Shown: positions 48,216-56,903 of the stretch, piece after piece | Position numbering within the stretch: the first letter of the stretch is position 1 | Layout of the letters: each line of letters starts with the position of its first letter | Assembly: GCA_035549195.1 (NCBI GenBank) | Contig: DASZRK010000049.1 | Location: forward strand, 1 to 64,000 | Reading direction: 5' to 3' | DNA: 64,000 nucleotides | Source: a bacterium | GTDB lineage: Bacteria; Oederibacteriota; Muellerivitia; Muellerivitales; Muellerivitaceae | Position numbers and translations under genes: made by a program | Notes under the pieces: model-generated | The model's database searches: none | What the model was told of the DNA's origin: nothing | The model's input: only the letters and a program-made list of their open reading frames with translations

Positions 48216-49220
48216 TTATGGTTTCAGCCACCCCACGGTGTGGTAAAACTCGATCGTCCTGGCGATCCCCTCTTCCATCCCGGTCCCAGGCTTGAAGCCT
48301 AGTTCCACCCGGAGCTTCCGGTTCGAGCAGACCCAACCCGGGGCCTCCCCTTCCTTCAACTTGTCCATGGAAACAATGGGGGGCAGGAAGGACCTTCCGG
48401 TCCACCGGGCCCAAAGATCGCCCAACCGAGCCAGCATTTTAACCAGTCCCAGGGGAACATTGAACGTCTTAAAGGATTTTTTGAGCCCCTGGCCCACCAA
48501 TGCCGAGAATTCGTTCCAACTGCGGCTTTGGCCGTCGCAAACGAAGTAAATTTGACCCTTGGCCCGGGGGTCCCGCCCCGCCAAAAGGGTCGCTTCCACC
48601 AGGTCGGCCACATAGATGAAGCTCACACGTTGATTGCCGTCCCCACCATTGACCACCAGACCGCTTCGGACCATTTTGAAGTATTCGAAGATATCCGTTT
48701 CCCGGGGGCCATAGACCGCCGCAGGTCTCAGGATGACCACCTCGAACCGGTCCTGGAACCCCAGGGCGATCTCCTCGCCCTTTCGCTTGGTCATTCCGTA
48801 GAAGCTGACCGGCTGGCAAGGGGCCGTCTCGTCGATCTCCCCACCCAAGGGGGAGGGGCCGGCCGCCGACAAGGAACTCACATAGACCAAACGCCGGACG
48901 GTCCCCGCCTGGGCCGCCGCCTCACAGACGTTCCGCGTCCCCTCGGCATTCACCCGATCATAGGCGGAATAGTCGGCGCCCCTTAGGAGTCCGGCCAAAT
49001 GGTAAACGACCTCAACCCCCTTCATGGCCGCCCCGACCGAGGCCGCATCGGTCACATCCCCATAGGAAAGTTCCATCTCGGAAGTGGGGGTAAAGGGGAT
49101 CTTGCTGGTCCTGCGGACCAAAAGCCGAACCTTTTGTTTTTGCCCGGCGAGGGCTTCGGCTAAATGGCTCCCGACAAAACCGCTAGCGCCCGTCACCAGG
49201 GCCACGGGGGTTTCATTCAT
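48216..49220 (-). CDS. Extended SDR NAD(P)-dependent reductase, possible ceramide reductase
   Basis: This 334-residue extended short-chain dehydrogenase has the glycine motif GASGFVGS (residues 11-18), a catalytic Ser (115 or 116) and the YxxxK pair (Tyr141, Lys145). Proteins of this kind are often annotated as NAD-dependent epimerases. It lies divergent from a serine palmitoyltransferase-like gene, and an SDR next to that enzyme and a GNAT-like acyltransferase matches the bacterial ceramide pathway described in Caulobacter, where it reduces a keto-ceramide intermediate. That assignment rests on context; 3-beta-hydroxysteroid dehydrogenase-like or sugar epimerase activity is the alternative. 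The ribosome site is GGG-type and weak. Confidence 0.7.
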   Translation of the reverse strand: MNETPVALVTGASGFVGSHLAEALAGQKQKVRLLVRRTSKIPFTPTSEMELSYGDVTDAASVGAAMKGVEVVYHLAGLLRGADYSAYDRVNAEGTRNVCEAAAQAGTVRRLVYVSSLSAAGPSPLGGEIDETAPCQPVSFYGMTKRKGEEIALGFQDRFEVVILRPAAVYGPRETDIFEYFKMVRSGLVVNGGDGNQRVSFIYVADLVEATLLAGRDPRAKGQIYFVCDGQSRSWNEFSALVGQGLKKSFKTFNVPLGLVKMLARLGDLWARWTGRSFLPPIVSMDKLKEGEAPGWVCSNRKLRVELGFKPGTGMEEGIARTIEFYHTVGWLKP

Positions 49221-49244
49221 GGGGTTTTCGGGGACCTAATCGAT

Positions 49245-49274
49245 TTGAATAACATGGAGGCGTCATCCTATAAT
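49245..49274 (+). promoter_or_regulatory. Promoter of the serine palmitoyltransferase-like gene
   Basis: TTGAAT (49245-49250) and a perfect -10 TATAAT (49269-49274) are separated by 18 bp. The GTG start is 28 nt downstream. Confidence 0.7.
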
Positions 49275-49302
49275 GCCTCTTCTTTTTTGCCAAGGAGCCC
49301 TA

Positions 49303-50511
49303 GTGAACCCAAGTGAACACACCACCATGGCCGACGTCTTCGACAAGGCCAACAACTGGACCGCCGCGGACGATGTCCGCAAGCTCGGGATCTACCCCTA
49401 TTTTCGCCCCAACACCTCGGCCCTAGGCACGGAGGTGACCATCGGCGGCAAGAAGATGATCATGGTCGGCTCCAACAACTACCTGGGACTGGTCACCCAC
49501 CCCGAGGTGTTGGAGGCCATGGTCCAGGCCATCCGCAAGTACGGTTCGGCCTGCACCGGTTCCCCTTTCCTCAACGGCACCCTGGACATCCGCATCGAGT
49601 TGGAGGAAAAACTGGCCCAATATGTCGGTATGGAATCGGCCCTGGTCTATTCCACCGGCTTCCTGGCCAATTTGGGGGCCCTTTCCACTATCGTCACCCG
49701 GGGTGACTACATCATCTCCGACCGTGAGAACCACGCTTCCATCGTGGACGGGCAAAAGCTCTCCTATGCCAAGACGATCAAATACGAACATAGCAACATG
49801 GAAGACCTGGAGCGGGTCCTGGCCAACCACAAGGAACAACCCAAGCTCATCGTCACGGACGGGGTTTTCTCCATGGGCGGGGACATCGCCGAGTTGCCCA
49901 AGATCGTGGAGCTGAAGAACAAGTACGGTGCCCGACTCATGGTGGACGAGGCCCACTCCCTGGGGGTCCTCGGCCCCAAAGGCGACGGGACCGGCCCCCA
50001 CTTCGGCGTCCAAAAGGACGTGGACATGGTCATGGGTACCTTCTCCAAGTCCCTGGTCTCCATCGGCGGCTTCATTGCCTCCACCCATAAGGTCATCGAC
50101 TATCTGCGTCACAACAGCCGGCCCCTTATCTTCACCGCCAGCCTTTCCCCCGCCGATACCGCCGCAGCCCTCAAAAGCCTGGAGATCATCCAGCGGGAGC
50201 CCGAGCGCCGGGAACGGCTTTGGGCGATCATCAAGCGCATGCGTGCCGAGTTCAAGGCCATGGGCTGGAACACCCTCAACACCAACTCGGCCATCATCCC
50301 CCTGATGGTGGGTGACAACCTGAAGACCTTCACCATGACCAAGGAACTGGGAGAAATGGGCGTTTTCGCAACCCCCGTGGTCTCCCCCGCCGTGCCGCCC
50401 GAGCTAACCCTGATCCGCACCAGCTACACGGCCACCCATACGGACCAGCAATTGGACCAGGTCCTGGACGCCTTCCGCAAGGTCGGAAAAAAACACGGCG
50501 TCATTCCCTGA
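49303..50511 (+). CDS. spt: Serine palmitoyltransferase-like alpha-oxoamine synthase
   Basis: This 402-residue PLP enzyme is of the alpha-oxoamine synthase family, which joins an amino acid to an acyl-CoA with loss of CO2. It has the GTFSKS motif with the PLP-binding Lys249, the DEAHSLGVLG motif and the HASIVDG motif. The C-terminal half (RPLIFTASLSPAD, and the GKKHGVIP ending) resembles serine palmitoyltransferases more than BioF or KBL, so it probably makes 3-ketodihydrosphingosine from serine and an acyl-CoA or acyl-ACP. I choose GTG 49303 because AAGGAG lies 5 nt upstream; ATG 49327 would remove eight residues. The following GNAT-like gene and the divergent SDR support a sphingolipid role. 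BioF-type activity cannot be excluded without activity data. Confidence 0.75.
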   Translation: MNPSEHTTMADVFDKANNWTAADDVRKLGIYPYFRPNTSALGTEVTIGGKKMIMVGSNNYLGLVTHPEVLEAMVQAIRKYGSACTGSPFLNGTLDIRIELEEKLAQYVGMESALVYSTGFLANLGALSTIVTRGDYIISDRENHASIVDGQKLSYAKTIKYEHSNMEDLERVLANHKEQPKLIVTDGVFSMGGDIAELPKIVELKNKYGARLMVDEAHSLGVLGPKGDGTGPHFGVQKDVDMVMGTFSKSLVSIGGFIASTHKVIDYLRHNSRPLIFTASLSPADTAAALKSLEIIQREPERRERLWAIIKRMRAEFKAMGWNTLNTNSAIIPLMVGDNLKTFTMTKELGEMGVFATPVVSPAVPPELTLIRTSYTATHTDQQLDQVLDAFRKVGKKHGVIP

Positions 50512-50562
50512 TCCAAAACGTCCAATCACCAGGCCTTTCATTCCCCTCTTGAAGGAGGCGTC

Positions 50563-51708
50563 ATGGCCATTCAGGTCAAGACCATCGCACTGGATGACAA
50601 AAAAGGCATCGAGGAGTTCCTCCACCTGCCTTGGAAGATCTACATCAAGGACGGCCAGCGGGACCCCAACTGGGTGCCCCCTTTCCTCGACGACCAACGT
50701 AGCCTCCTGAACCCGGCCAAGAATCCCTATCACCAGCACAGCCGCACCCGACTTTTCGCCGCTTACAACGACCAGAACGGGATCGTCGGACGGATTTCCG
50801 CCAGCGTAGACGACAACTTCATCAAGTTCTGGAACGAGAAGATCGGTTTCTTCGGTTGGTTCGAGTGCGTGAACGACCCGGCCGTGGCCCAAGCGCTCTT
50901 CCAAGAAGCCGAGAAGTTCATGAAGGAACAGGGCATGACCGGTGTGCGGGGCCCTTCCAGCTTCACTTCCAACGATGACTACTTCGGTTTCCTGCTCGAA
51001 GGCTACGACACGCCCCCCCGGATCGCCATGACCTACAACCCGCCCTATTACCTGGAACTGGCCGAGAAGTGCGGCTATGCCAAGGCCAAGGACCTTTATG
51101 CCTGGTACCTCCCCGCCCAGGGCCCCCTTCCCGAACGCATGGTCAAGATCGCCGAGCGCACCATGAAGCGCGAGCGGATCACCGTGCGCCCTTTGGACAT
51201 GAAGCATTTCGAGCGGGATACCAACATCGTCCGGGAGCTTTATAACCTCATTTGGGAGAAGAACTGGGGCTTCGTGCCCATGACCGAGGCCGAGTTCCAA
51301 TACCAGGCCAAGAAACTGAAGGACATCATCTGGCCCGACTTCATCCACATCGCCGAGGTCGACGGCAAGGCCATCGGGTTCAACCTGGTGGTGAAGGACG
51401 TCAACCAGGCCCTCATCAAGATGGACGGGGAGCTTTTCAAATGGTCCGACCCCTTCGCCCTCATCAAATTCCTCCTCACCAAGTTCGATGACACCCGGGA
51501 GATGGCCATGGGCGTCCATCCCGATTACCGAAAGAAGGGGCTGGAGGTCATCCTGTATTTGGAAGCGCTCAAGACCGGCATCAAGCGCAAGATCAAGGGT
51601 GGCGAGCTTTCCTGGACCCTCGAGGACAACGAAGGCATCAATAACGGGATCACCGCCATGGGCGGCAAGGTCATCAAGAAGTATCGGATCTACGGCAAAA
51701 CCCTTTAA
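50563..51708 (+). CDS. GNAT-like acyltransferase, candidate bacterial ceramide synthase
   Basis: This 381-residue protein has a strong GAAGGAGG ribosome site 4 nt before ATG 50563. It looks like a tandem GNAT-fold protein: residues 20-160 with LPWKIYIKDGQRDPNWVPPF, and residues 180-381 with MAMGVHPDYRKKGLEVILYLEAL, which is a good match to the acetyl-CoA pyrophosphate loop region. Homologues (YghO-like) are usually annotated as N-acetyltransferase or hypothetical. In Caulobacter a GNAT protein encoded near spt has been shown to act as ceramide synthase, adding the second acyl chain. The position 51 nt behind the spt-like gene suggests the same here; this is inference. Confidence 0.65.
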   Translation: MAIQVKTIALDDKKGIEEFLHLPWKIYIKDGQRDPNWVPPFLDDQRSLLNPAKNPYHQHSRTRLFAAYNDQNGIVGRISASVDDNFIKFWNEKIGFFGWFECVNDPAVAQALFQEAEKFMKEQGMTGVRGPSSFTSNDDYFGFLLEGYDTPPRIAMTYNPPYYLELAEKCGYAKAKDLYAWYLPAQGPLPERMVKIAERTMKRERITVRPLDMKHFERDTNIVRELYNLIWEKNWGFVPMTEAEFQYQAKKLKDIIWPDFIHIAEVDGKAIGFNLVVKDVNQALIKMDGELFKWSDPFALIKFLLTKFDDTREMAMGVHPDYRKKGLEVILYLEALKTGIKRKIKGGELSWTLEDNEGINNGITAMGGKVIKKYRIYGKTL

Positions 51709-51731
51709 TTCGAAGGTCCCTTAGGCGGCCC

Positions 51732-52136
51732 ATGTCGAACCTTCCTTATACCTACGAGGTCCTCATCCGGGAATCCCACCTGGACACCTTCGGCCACATG
51801 AACAACGCCGCCTACCTGGTTCTGTTCGAGGAAGCCCGTTGGGACTACATCACCCGCAACGGCTATGGATTGAGGGAGGTCCAGGAATTCCAGAAGGGTC
51901 CGGTGGTGCTCGAATTGACCATGAAATTCCGCAAGGAGATCACCCTGCGGGAAAAGATCACCATCACCATGGAACTGGTGGAGACCAAAGGCAAGATCAG
52001 CCGTTTCCGACAGGAAATGCGCAAGGAGGACGGCACCGTGGCCACCGAATTGGAATTGGTCTTCGGCCTTTTCGATCTTCGCGCCCGCCGCCTCATCGAT
52101 CCAACCCCCGAGTGGAAAAAGGCCATGGGCCAATAA
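51732..52136 (+). CDS. Hotdog-fold acyl-CoA thioesterase (YbgC/4HBT-like)
   Basis: This 134-residue protein has the 4-hydroxybenzoyl-CoA thioesterase pattern HLDTFGHMNNAAYLVLFEEARW, with Asp18 as catalytic acid and the HMNN turn, and the usual mid-chain MKFRKEITLREKITI strand. It would hydrolyse acyl-CoA or acyl-ACP. It starts 23 nt after the GNAT-like gene with an AGGCGG site, so it is the third gene of the transcript. A role in tuning acyl donor supply for sphingolipid synthesis is plausible. Confidence 0.85.
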   Translation: MSNLPYTYEVLIRESHLDTFGHMNNAAYLVLFEEARWDYITRNGYGLREVQEFQKGPVVLELTMKFRKEITLREKITITMELVETKGKISRFRQEMRKEDGTVATELELVFGLFDLRARRLIDPTPEWKKAMGQ

Positions 52137-52274
52137 ATCAACAGGCTTGTCTCCTTCTTGATACACACCCGCGATCCAAACCAAAATTTAACGGGCCCCG
52201 AAAGACCCCGTTGAATATAATTTCCAGGCTGCGTTTTTCACAGCGAACAAAAATCGATCTTCGGAGGTTATATT

Positions 52275-52928
52275 ATGAAGTCGTTAAGGATCTTGTCGTT
52301 GTTCTTGGTCTTATTTGGAATAAAAGCATTTGCTTTTGCCGAATCAAATTCGAGCCCGGCTTCCGCACCGGATGCCCCCAAGGCGACCCCCACCCCAAAT
52401 CCTTGGAAATATTGCAACGGCTGGTTCGAAACCAAGTATGACAAGTTCAAGGACCAGACAACCTTCCAGCCCAAGAGCTTGCGTTCCGCCCACAATTTCA
52501 AGGTGAAGGGCGGGGACGAAGTGGCCCCCTGGATTAAGATCACCTTCCCCGGCCAGAAATATGACCCAAAGTCCAAAGCCACCATTTCCCTCGTCCTTTT
52601 CCGCCTGGACGTCACCAAAGACAAAGACAATTACAAGGCCCAGCATACCGGCAGCAACAATTACCAGGAATGCTCGAACCTGATCCTCCTGGTCGACGAT
52701 GTGAAGATGGACCTGGGGACCCTGAAATATGACGTGAAGAGTTCGTTCGACGGATTCACGGGCTTGACCTATTTGGATCAGACCTGGACCACCACGCTGA
52801 CCATGGGCCAGCTCAAGGCCCTGGCGGGCGCGAAGAAGATTGAAGGCGAATTCTGTGAGACCAACATCGAGTTTCAGAAGGATAATTTCTGTGTCATGAA
52901 CGCGGCGTTGGACTTCCTGAACCAGTAA
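52275..52928 (+). CDS. Small secreted protein of unknown function
   Basis: This 217-residue protein has a strong GGAGG site 8 nt before ATG 52275 and a clear signal peptide (residues 1-23, ending FAFAE). The mature part starts with a Ser/Pro/Ala-rich low-complexity stretch, followed by a beta-rich domain with four Cys that could form two disulfides. I recognise no family. A TATAAT-like element lies at 52216-52221 without a good -35. It ends in a strong terminator. Confidence 0.75.
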   Translation: MKSLRILSLFLVLFGIKAFAFAESNSSPASAPDAPKATPTPNPWKYCNGWFETKYDKFKDQTTFQPKSLRSAHNFKVKGGDEVAPWIKITFPGQKYDPKSKATISLVLFRLDVTKDKDNYKAQHTGSNNYQECSNLILLVDDVKMDLGTLKYDVKSSFDGFTGLTYLDQTWTTTLTMGQLKALAGAKKIEGEFCETNIEFQKDNFCVMNAALDFLNQ

Positions 52929-52945
52929 TCCTGACGCGGCCAATC

Positions 52946-52982
52946 AAAAAGCCCCTTCCCTCGCCAGGAAGGGGCTTTTTTT
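52946..52982. terminator. Bidirectional terminator
   Basis: AAAAAGCCCCTTCC (52946-52959) pairs perfectly with GGAAGGGGCTTTTT (52967-52980), flanked by a T-run. It separates the secreted-protein gene from the convergent autotransporter gene. Confidence 0.93.
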
Positions 52983-53002
52983 GTTCTGGATCGGCGGATG
53001 TC

Positions 53003-56000
53003 CTAAAGGTTCAAACTGATCCCACCCGAGAGATCTTGCGAATCGAAGTTCGTCACGCCCAACACCCCCTGGTATCCCAACTGGACCGCCAAACCCTTCC
53101 CCAAGCCCATCCGCAAACCCGCCGAGACCAGGAACCCGTCCCTGCCCAAAGCGGGCCCGTCCACCACGAACCGGTTGGAGGAACCTGCCAAGGACGCCGT
53201 GACTTGGTCCAGGTTCCCCTGATAAACGTGTTGCCAAGTGGCCATGAGGGCGGGTTCCAGGAACCAACCGCCACCCATCGGGAAATTCCTTTTGGCTTGC
53301 AATCCCAACTCGCTCGCCAGTTCGTCCTGTCCCTGGGCCGGTAGATTCAAGGGTCCGAAGGACCCGGTCTCGGTGAAGCCATCGACCTGCACATGGGTGA
53401 AGCTTCCCGCCGCCAGGGGCCCCCACTTCGAACCATCCAGGTCCCAATCCAGGTTCCCGCCCAGTTTCAAGCCGAACTGCATCCCTCGGGCCGTACCCGT
53501 CGCCATCCCACCTTCACCGGCACGGACCGTGTCATAATTATTGATGCCGCCATCCAGGAGCCCGGCGATCCTCAGGTCCCCCGAGCGCCAGCCGCCATAG
53601 ACCCCCACCTGGCCCCCGGAGGCTTTCACCGAATCCAGGGCCTGGGAGGTGCCCGATTGGCTGTAGCCGACCAGCAAACCTCCGACCAGGTCCCGGTCCA
53701 TCCGGTCGTCCAACCCGACGGCCACGCCGCCGGTCGAGAATTGGTACCCCGGGCCGTTCCCGTCGCCGGTGACGGTCCCGAAGTTCCCCAAACCCTGGGC
53801 GAAGACCCCGGTCGCCCTCGGGGCGGTCCCGGTCATGGCCTGTTCCCCGCTCCCGTCCATGGCCGCGGCAAACATCCTGCCGTTCCAGGCCGCCTGGACC
53901 CTGGGGCTGGCGTCCAACTTCTCCCAAAGGGAAGCGATCCGGTCGAAGGCCATCCGGCCACGTGCCTGGGCCAGATCGTATCCCATGCGGAAAATGGGCG
54001 TAAGACCGGCGGGCGACACCCGGTCATAGGCCGCCGGCACGTTCCCGGCATTCATGGTCCCCAGGTCCGCCATCAGGTCCTGTTGGCCGGACTCGAAGAC
54101 CGAGGCATCCAGGGCCGCCGCCACCGCCTTTTGGTTCAAGGTCAGGGCGAGGGCCAGGAAGGAGGGCCGGATGGCCACCAGGTCCACCTCATGGGTGCCA
54201 TAGACCGGCAAGAACCGGAAACCCGCGATGGAACTGATGGAATCGGAAAAGCTCCCCGAAACGAGACCGGCGGTCTCGAAAATGCGGAAGGAATCCCCCA
54301 AAACCGGGGTGAAGGCGGCAACGGACAAGATCGAAACGGACCCGCCCATTTGGGCGTCTCCGGTGACATTGAACCTATCCCATTGGCCCGCCGAGGTCCC
54401 CGCGAGGCCCAGTTGCAGGGTCCCGCCGGTCTGTTGGTAGGAACCCCCGACGTTCACGGTGATGGGTCCCCCGCTCGTGGCCATGGTTCCTCCGGTGAAG
54501 GACACTGAACAGCCTCCCAGAGCGCCCGAGGAAGCCAAGAGCAATTGTCCACCGGTCAATTGGGTACTACCGGTGAAATTGTTCGTCCCAGAAAGGGTCA
54601 AGGTTCCCGTGCCCGACTTGACCAGTGAACCCCCGGCCCCGGTGACCACTCCAGCGATGGAGGAAGAAAGATTCCCGCCGAAGACCAGCCTATTCCCGCC
54701 CAATTGCACGGCACTTCCTGCCAGGGAGTTCAAATAGGTCACGGTCAAAGCCGAGGATGTCTCGCCCGAAATATCGAGGACCCCGCCGCTATTGAGCGTG
54801 AACTGGGCCGTTCCCGCCACGGCGTTCCCGGCAAAATTAAGGGTCGAAGAATTCTCCACCGTGATCCGGCTGTCCCCCGCCGTGGAGAAATCCCCGAACT
54901 GGACGATGTTCATGTCATCGATATGGGCGTTCCCGGCGCTGGCCAGGGTCGTGGCCGAGGCACCCTGGAAATAAACGGCGCCCGTATTGCTGATGGCCGC
55001 GTTGGCGGCGCTGGCCCCATCATTGAAGTTCAACAACCCGCTGTTGCTCACCCCCGCGTTGGCCGCGGTCGAATCCCCGTTGAAGTTCAGGGTCCCGGAG
55101 TTGTAGAGGACCGCCGACACCGCCGAAGCCGAGTTGTTGAAAGCCAGGATACTACTATTGCTGATCACCGCCGTACCCGCCGTGGCATCATCCTGGAAGG
55201 AAAGGGTCCCGCTGTTGACCACATAGCTGACCGCCATCGAGTCCAGGGCGTAGGTCAGGGTCGCCTGGTTGCTGACCGGGCCCGAACCCAGGCTCCCGCC
55301 GTCCACCACAACGGTCCCCCCAAAAATGGTGGTCCCTCCGCTATAAAGATTGTCCCCGGAAAGGATCATCAGCCCGGGTCCGTTCTTGATCAACGAGCCG
55401 GCGCCCGAGATCACCCCGCTATAGGAGGTCGAAAGGTTGTTCCCCCCGGTCGTGAGGTTCTTGGTCCCCAAATTGACATTCCCGCCGCCGGCCAGGGACC
55501 CCAAGGTCACCCCCACCGTGCTTTGGCTGATGTCCAGGTCGGCGCCCGTTGCCAGATCGAGTTGGGCCAGTCCCCCATCGGCCCCGCCCGAGAAACTGAC
55601 CGAGCCGCCGCTTTGGGCCAGGATGGTGACGCTCCCCGCCGTGGAACTCCCGGTGAAGATCAACCGGCCGTAGTCGGCGATCGTCCCGATCCCCGCCGAA
55701 GAAGTATCCTGGAAACGCAGGGTGGCGCCTGCCGAATTGAGCAAAAGGACGCTGACCGCTTGGGCGCCGTTCTCAAAGAGGAAAAGCCCGCCGGTGGCGA
55801 TAAGGGTCTGGGCTTGTCCGGAAGTGTTGTTGGCCCCAAGTCCGGCCAAAACAAAGGTCTGCCCGTTGTTGTAGATCGTGTAGGACGTGGAACCGTTGAA
55901 CTGGACATCCCCCACGGTGGTAGGCGCACTCATGGTGACACTGGCGTTGAGCGAAGTCCCGAAGGTGGCGGAAGCGCTGGTCCCGCTGGGAACGGTCGAC

Positions 56001-56131
56001 AGGTCCCAGTTGGAGCCCGAATCGAAATCCCCGCTGGGCGGGTTGTTCAACCAGGTCTCGCCCCAGCCTGGGGCCAAAAACCCAGCCCAAAGGGCGGCTA
56101 TCGCGAGGATCATTCTAAGGGAAGATGGCAT
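53003..56131 (-). CDS. Autotransporter (type Va) with beta-helix passenger
   Basis: This 1042-residue protein has three parts. Residues 1-24 are a signal peptide. Residues about 25-740 are a low-complexity Gly/Ser/Asn/Thr-rich beta-helix passenger with autotransporter-associated repeats such as GTGTLTLSGTNNFTGSTQL, and, near residues 300-395, five tandem 19-residue repeats of the pattern [S/T]GxLxFxxxxxAxxAxxxN. Residues about 790-1042 form an autotransporter beta-barrel with a terminal strand ending in Leu. The start is ATG 56131, chosen because AAGGGG lies upstream; upstream in-frame starts lack a signal peptide. It is secreted to the cell surface by the type V pathway; binding partner unknown. 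Its promoter is not obvious. Confidence 0.85.
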   Translation of the reverse strand: MPSSLRMILAIAALWAGFLAPGWGETWLNNPPSGDFDSGSNWDLSTVPSGTSASATFGTSLNASVTMSAPTTVGDVQFNGSTSYTIYNNGQTFVLAGLGANNTSGQAQTLIATGGLFLFENGAQAVSVLLLNSAGATLRFQDTSSAGIGTIADYGRLIFTGSSTAGSVTILAQSGGSVSFSGGADGGLAQLDLATGADLDISQSTVGVTLGSLAGGGNVNLGTKNLTTGGNNLSTSYSGVISGAGSLIKNGPGLMILSGDNLYSGGTTIFGGTVVVDGGSLGSGPVSNQATLTYALDSMAVSYVVNSGTLSFQDDATAGTAVISNSSILAFNNSASAVSAVLYNSGTLNFNGDSTAANAGVSNSGLLNFNDGASAANAAISNTGAVYFQGASATTLASAGNAHIDDMNIVQFGDFSTAGDSRITVENSSTLNFAGNAVAGTAQFTLNSGGVLDISGETSSALTVTYLNSLAGSAVQLGGNRLVFGGNLSSSIAGVVTGAGGSLVKSGTGTLTLSGTNNFTGSTQLTGGQLLLASSGALGGCSVSFTGGTMATSGGPITVNVGGSYQQTGGTLQLGLAGTSAGQWDRFNVTGDAQMGGSVSILSVAAFTPVLGDSFRIFETAGLVSGSFSDSISSIAGFRFLPVYGTHEVDLVAIRPSFLALALTLNQKAVAAALDASVFESGQQDLMADLGTMNAGNVPAAYDRVSPAGLTPIFRMGYDLAQARGRMAFDRIASLWEKLDASPRVQAAWNGRMFAAAMDGSGEQAMTGTAPRATGVFAQGLGNFGTVTGDGNGPGYQFSTGGVAVGLDDRMDRDLVGGLLVGYSQSGTSQALDSVKASGGQVGVYGGWRSGDLRIAGLLDGGINNYDTVRAGEGGMATGTARGMQFGLKLGGNLDWDLDGSKWGPLAAGSFTHVQVDGFTETGSFGPLNLPAQGQDELASELGLQAKRNFPMGGGWFLEPALMATWQHVYQGNLDQVTASLAGSSNRFVVDGPALGRDGFLVSAGLRMGLGKGLAVQLGYQGVLGVTNFDSQDLSGGISLNL

Positions 56132-56171
56132 CGAAACACCCCTTGGGACATGGTGGAGTGACCGATGCATG

Positions 56172-56194
56172 ATAAACCCGTTCCGAAGAACGGG
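56172..56194 (-). terminator. Small UUCG hairpin after the FMN reductase gene
   Basis: On the minus strand CCCGTTC and GAACGGG (56194-56188 with 56183-56177) close a TTCG loop, followed by TTTAT. The T-run is short. It lies between the reductase stop and the autotransporter start. Confidence 0.55.
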
Positions 56195-56207
56195 GCACCT
56201 TCTTAAT

Positions 56208-56738
56208 TCAAAAGCGATCCCCGAACGAAAGGGCAAAGACCCGCAAGGCCTCGGTGATCTTCTGCGCCAATTCAGGATCGGCGGCCAGCTCATCCACGGT
56301 TGAATTTTTGCCCAATAAATGGACATCCAGGCCCGCCTCCTCGATCAAGCGTGCCGACATGGTCCGAAGGACTTCCCGAAGGGATTCCTGGGCATAGGAA
56401 GACCTGGTCGAAGCGGTCAAAAGCGCCACCGGCTTCCCCACGATCTCGCTGCCGCCCACCAGCCAATCCAAGGCGTTCTTGAGACTTCCCGGAATGCCAT
56501 GGGCATACTCCGGACTGCAGATCAGGAGCCCATCGAACGACCGGATCGCTTCGCGGAACCGGGTCACTTCCATGGGTTCGTTGGACTCGATGTCGGGATT
56601 GAAATGCGGCAGTTGACCGAGATCTTCATAAAGGCTGATGGTCATCCCCCGGGGCGCTAACCGGGCGGCGGCTTGTAGCAGGGTCTTGTTGGTGGATTTT
56701 TGGCGCAGGCTTCCGCATAAGGCTAGGATCTGGAGCAT
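56208..56738 (-). CDS. NADPH-dependent FMN reductase (flavodoxin-fold)
   Basis: This 176-residue protein is an FMN_red family enzyme: LALCGSLRQKSTNKTLL (residues 4-20) is the phosphate-binding loop and CSPEYAHGIPGSLKNALDWL (about 78-97) is the flavin-binding segment of the YhdA/ChrR type. Such enzymes reduce FMN, quinones or metals with NAD(P)H. ATG 56738 is chosen because AAAGGA is well spaced; the in-frame start 17 codons upstream adds a tail unlike the family. It is monocistronic. Confidence 0.88.
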   Translation of the reverse strand: MLQILALCGSLRQKSTNKTLLQAAARLAPRGMTISLYEDLGQLPHFNPDIESNEPMEVTRFREAIRSFDGLLICSPEYAHGIPGSLKNALDWLVGGSEIVGKPVALLTASTRSSYAQESLREVLRTMSARLIEEAGLDVHLLGKNSTVDELAADPELAQKITEALRVFALSFGDRF

Positions 56739-56849
56739 GGTGTTCCTTTCGGGATGCCCCAAACTAAGAACGATCCTCTTCCCTTTCAACTTGAGCCGGA
56801 GCGGCTCATCTAAAAGGACTTATCACTTTTGATCAGATTGCCCGGTACA

Positions 56850-56889
56850 TAAAAGAACGGATGCCCAGCTCCAGAGCCTGGACATCCGT
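56850..56889 (-). terminator. Terminator of the single-domain beta-sandwich gene
   Basis: ACGGATG and CATCCGT arms plus an inner CCAG/CTGG segment form an interrupted stem (56857-56889), with a T-rich tract after it on the minus strand. Confidence 0.75.
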
Positions 56890-56903
56890 CTTTCCCTGGG
56901 GTC

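Noticed and set aside
49303-50511. BioF (8-amino-7-oxononanoate synthase) as the PLP enzyme
   Set aside because: No biotin genes lie nearby and the C-terminal pattern and neighbours favour serine palmitoyltransferase; kept as an alternative in the entry.
54704-56161. Plus-strand open frame of 485 codons opposite the autotransporter
   Set aside because: Low-complexity shadow of a GC-rich repetitive gene; the minus-strand product has a signal peptide and barrel.
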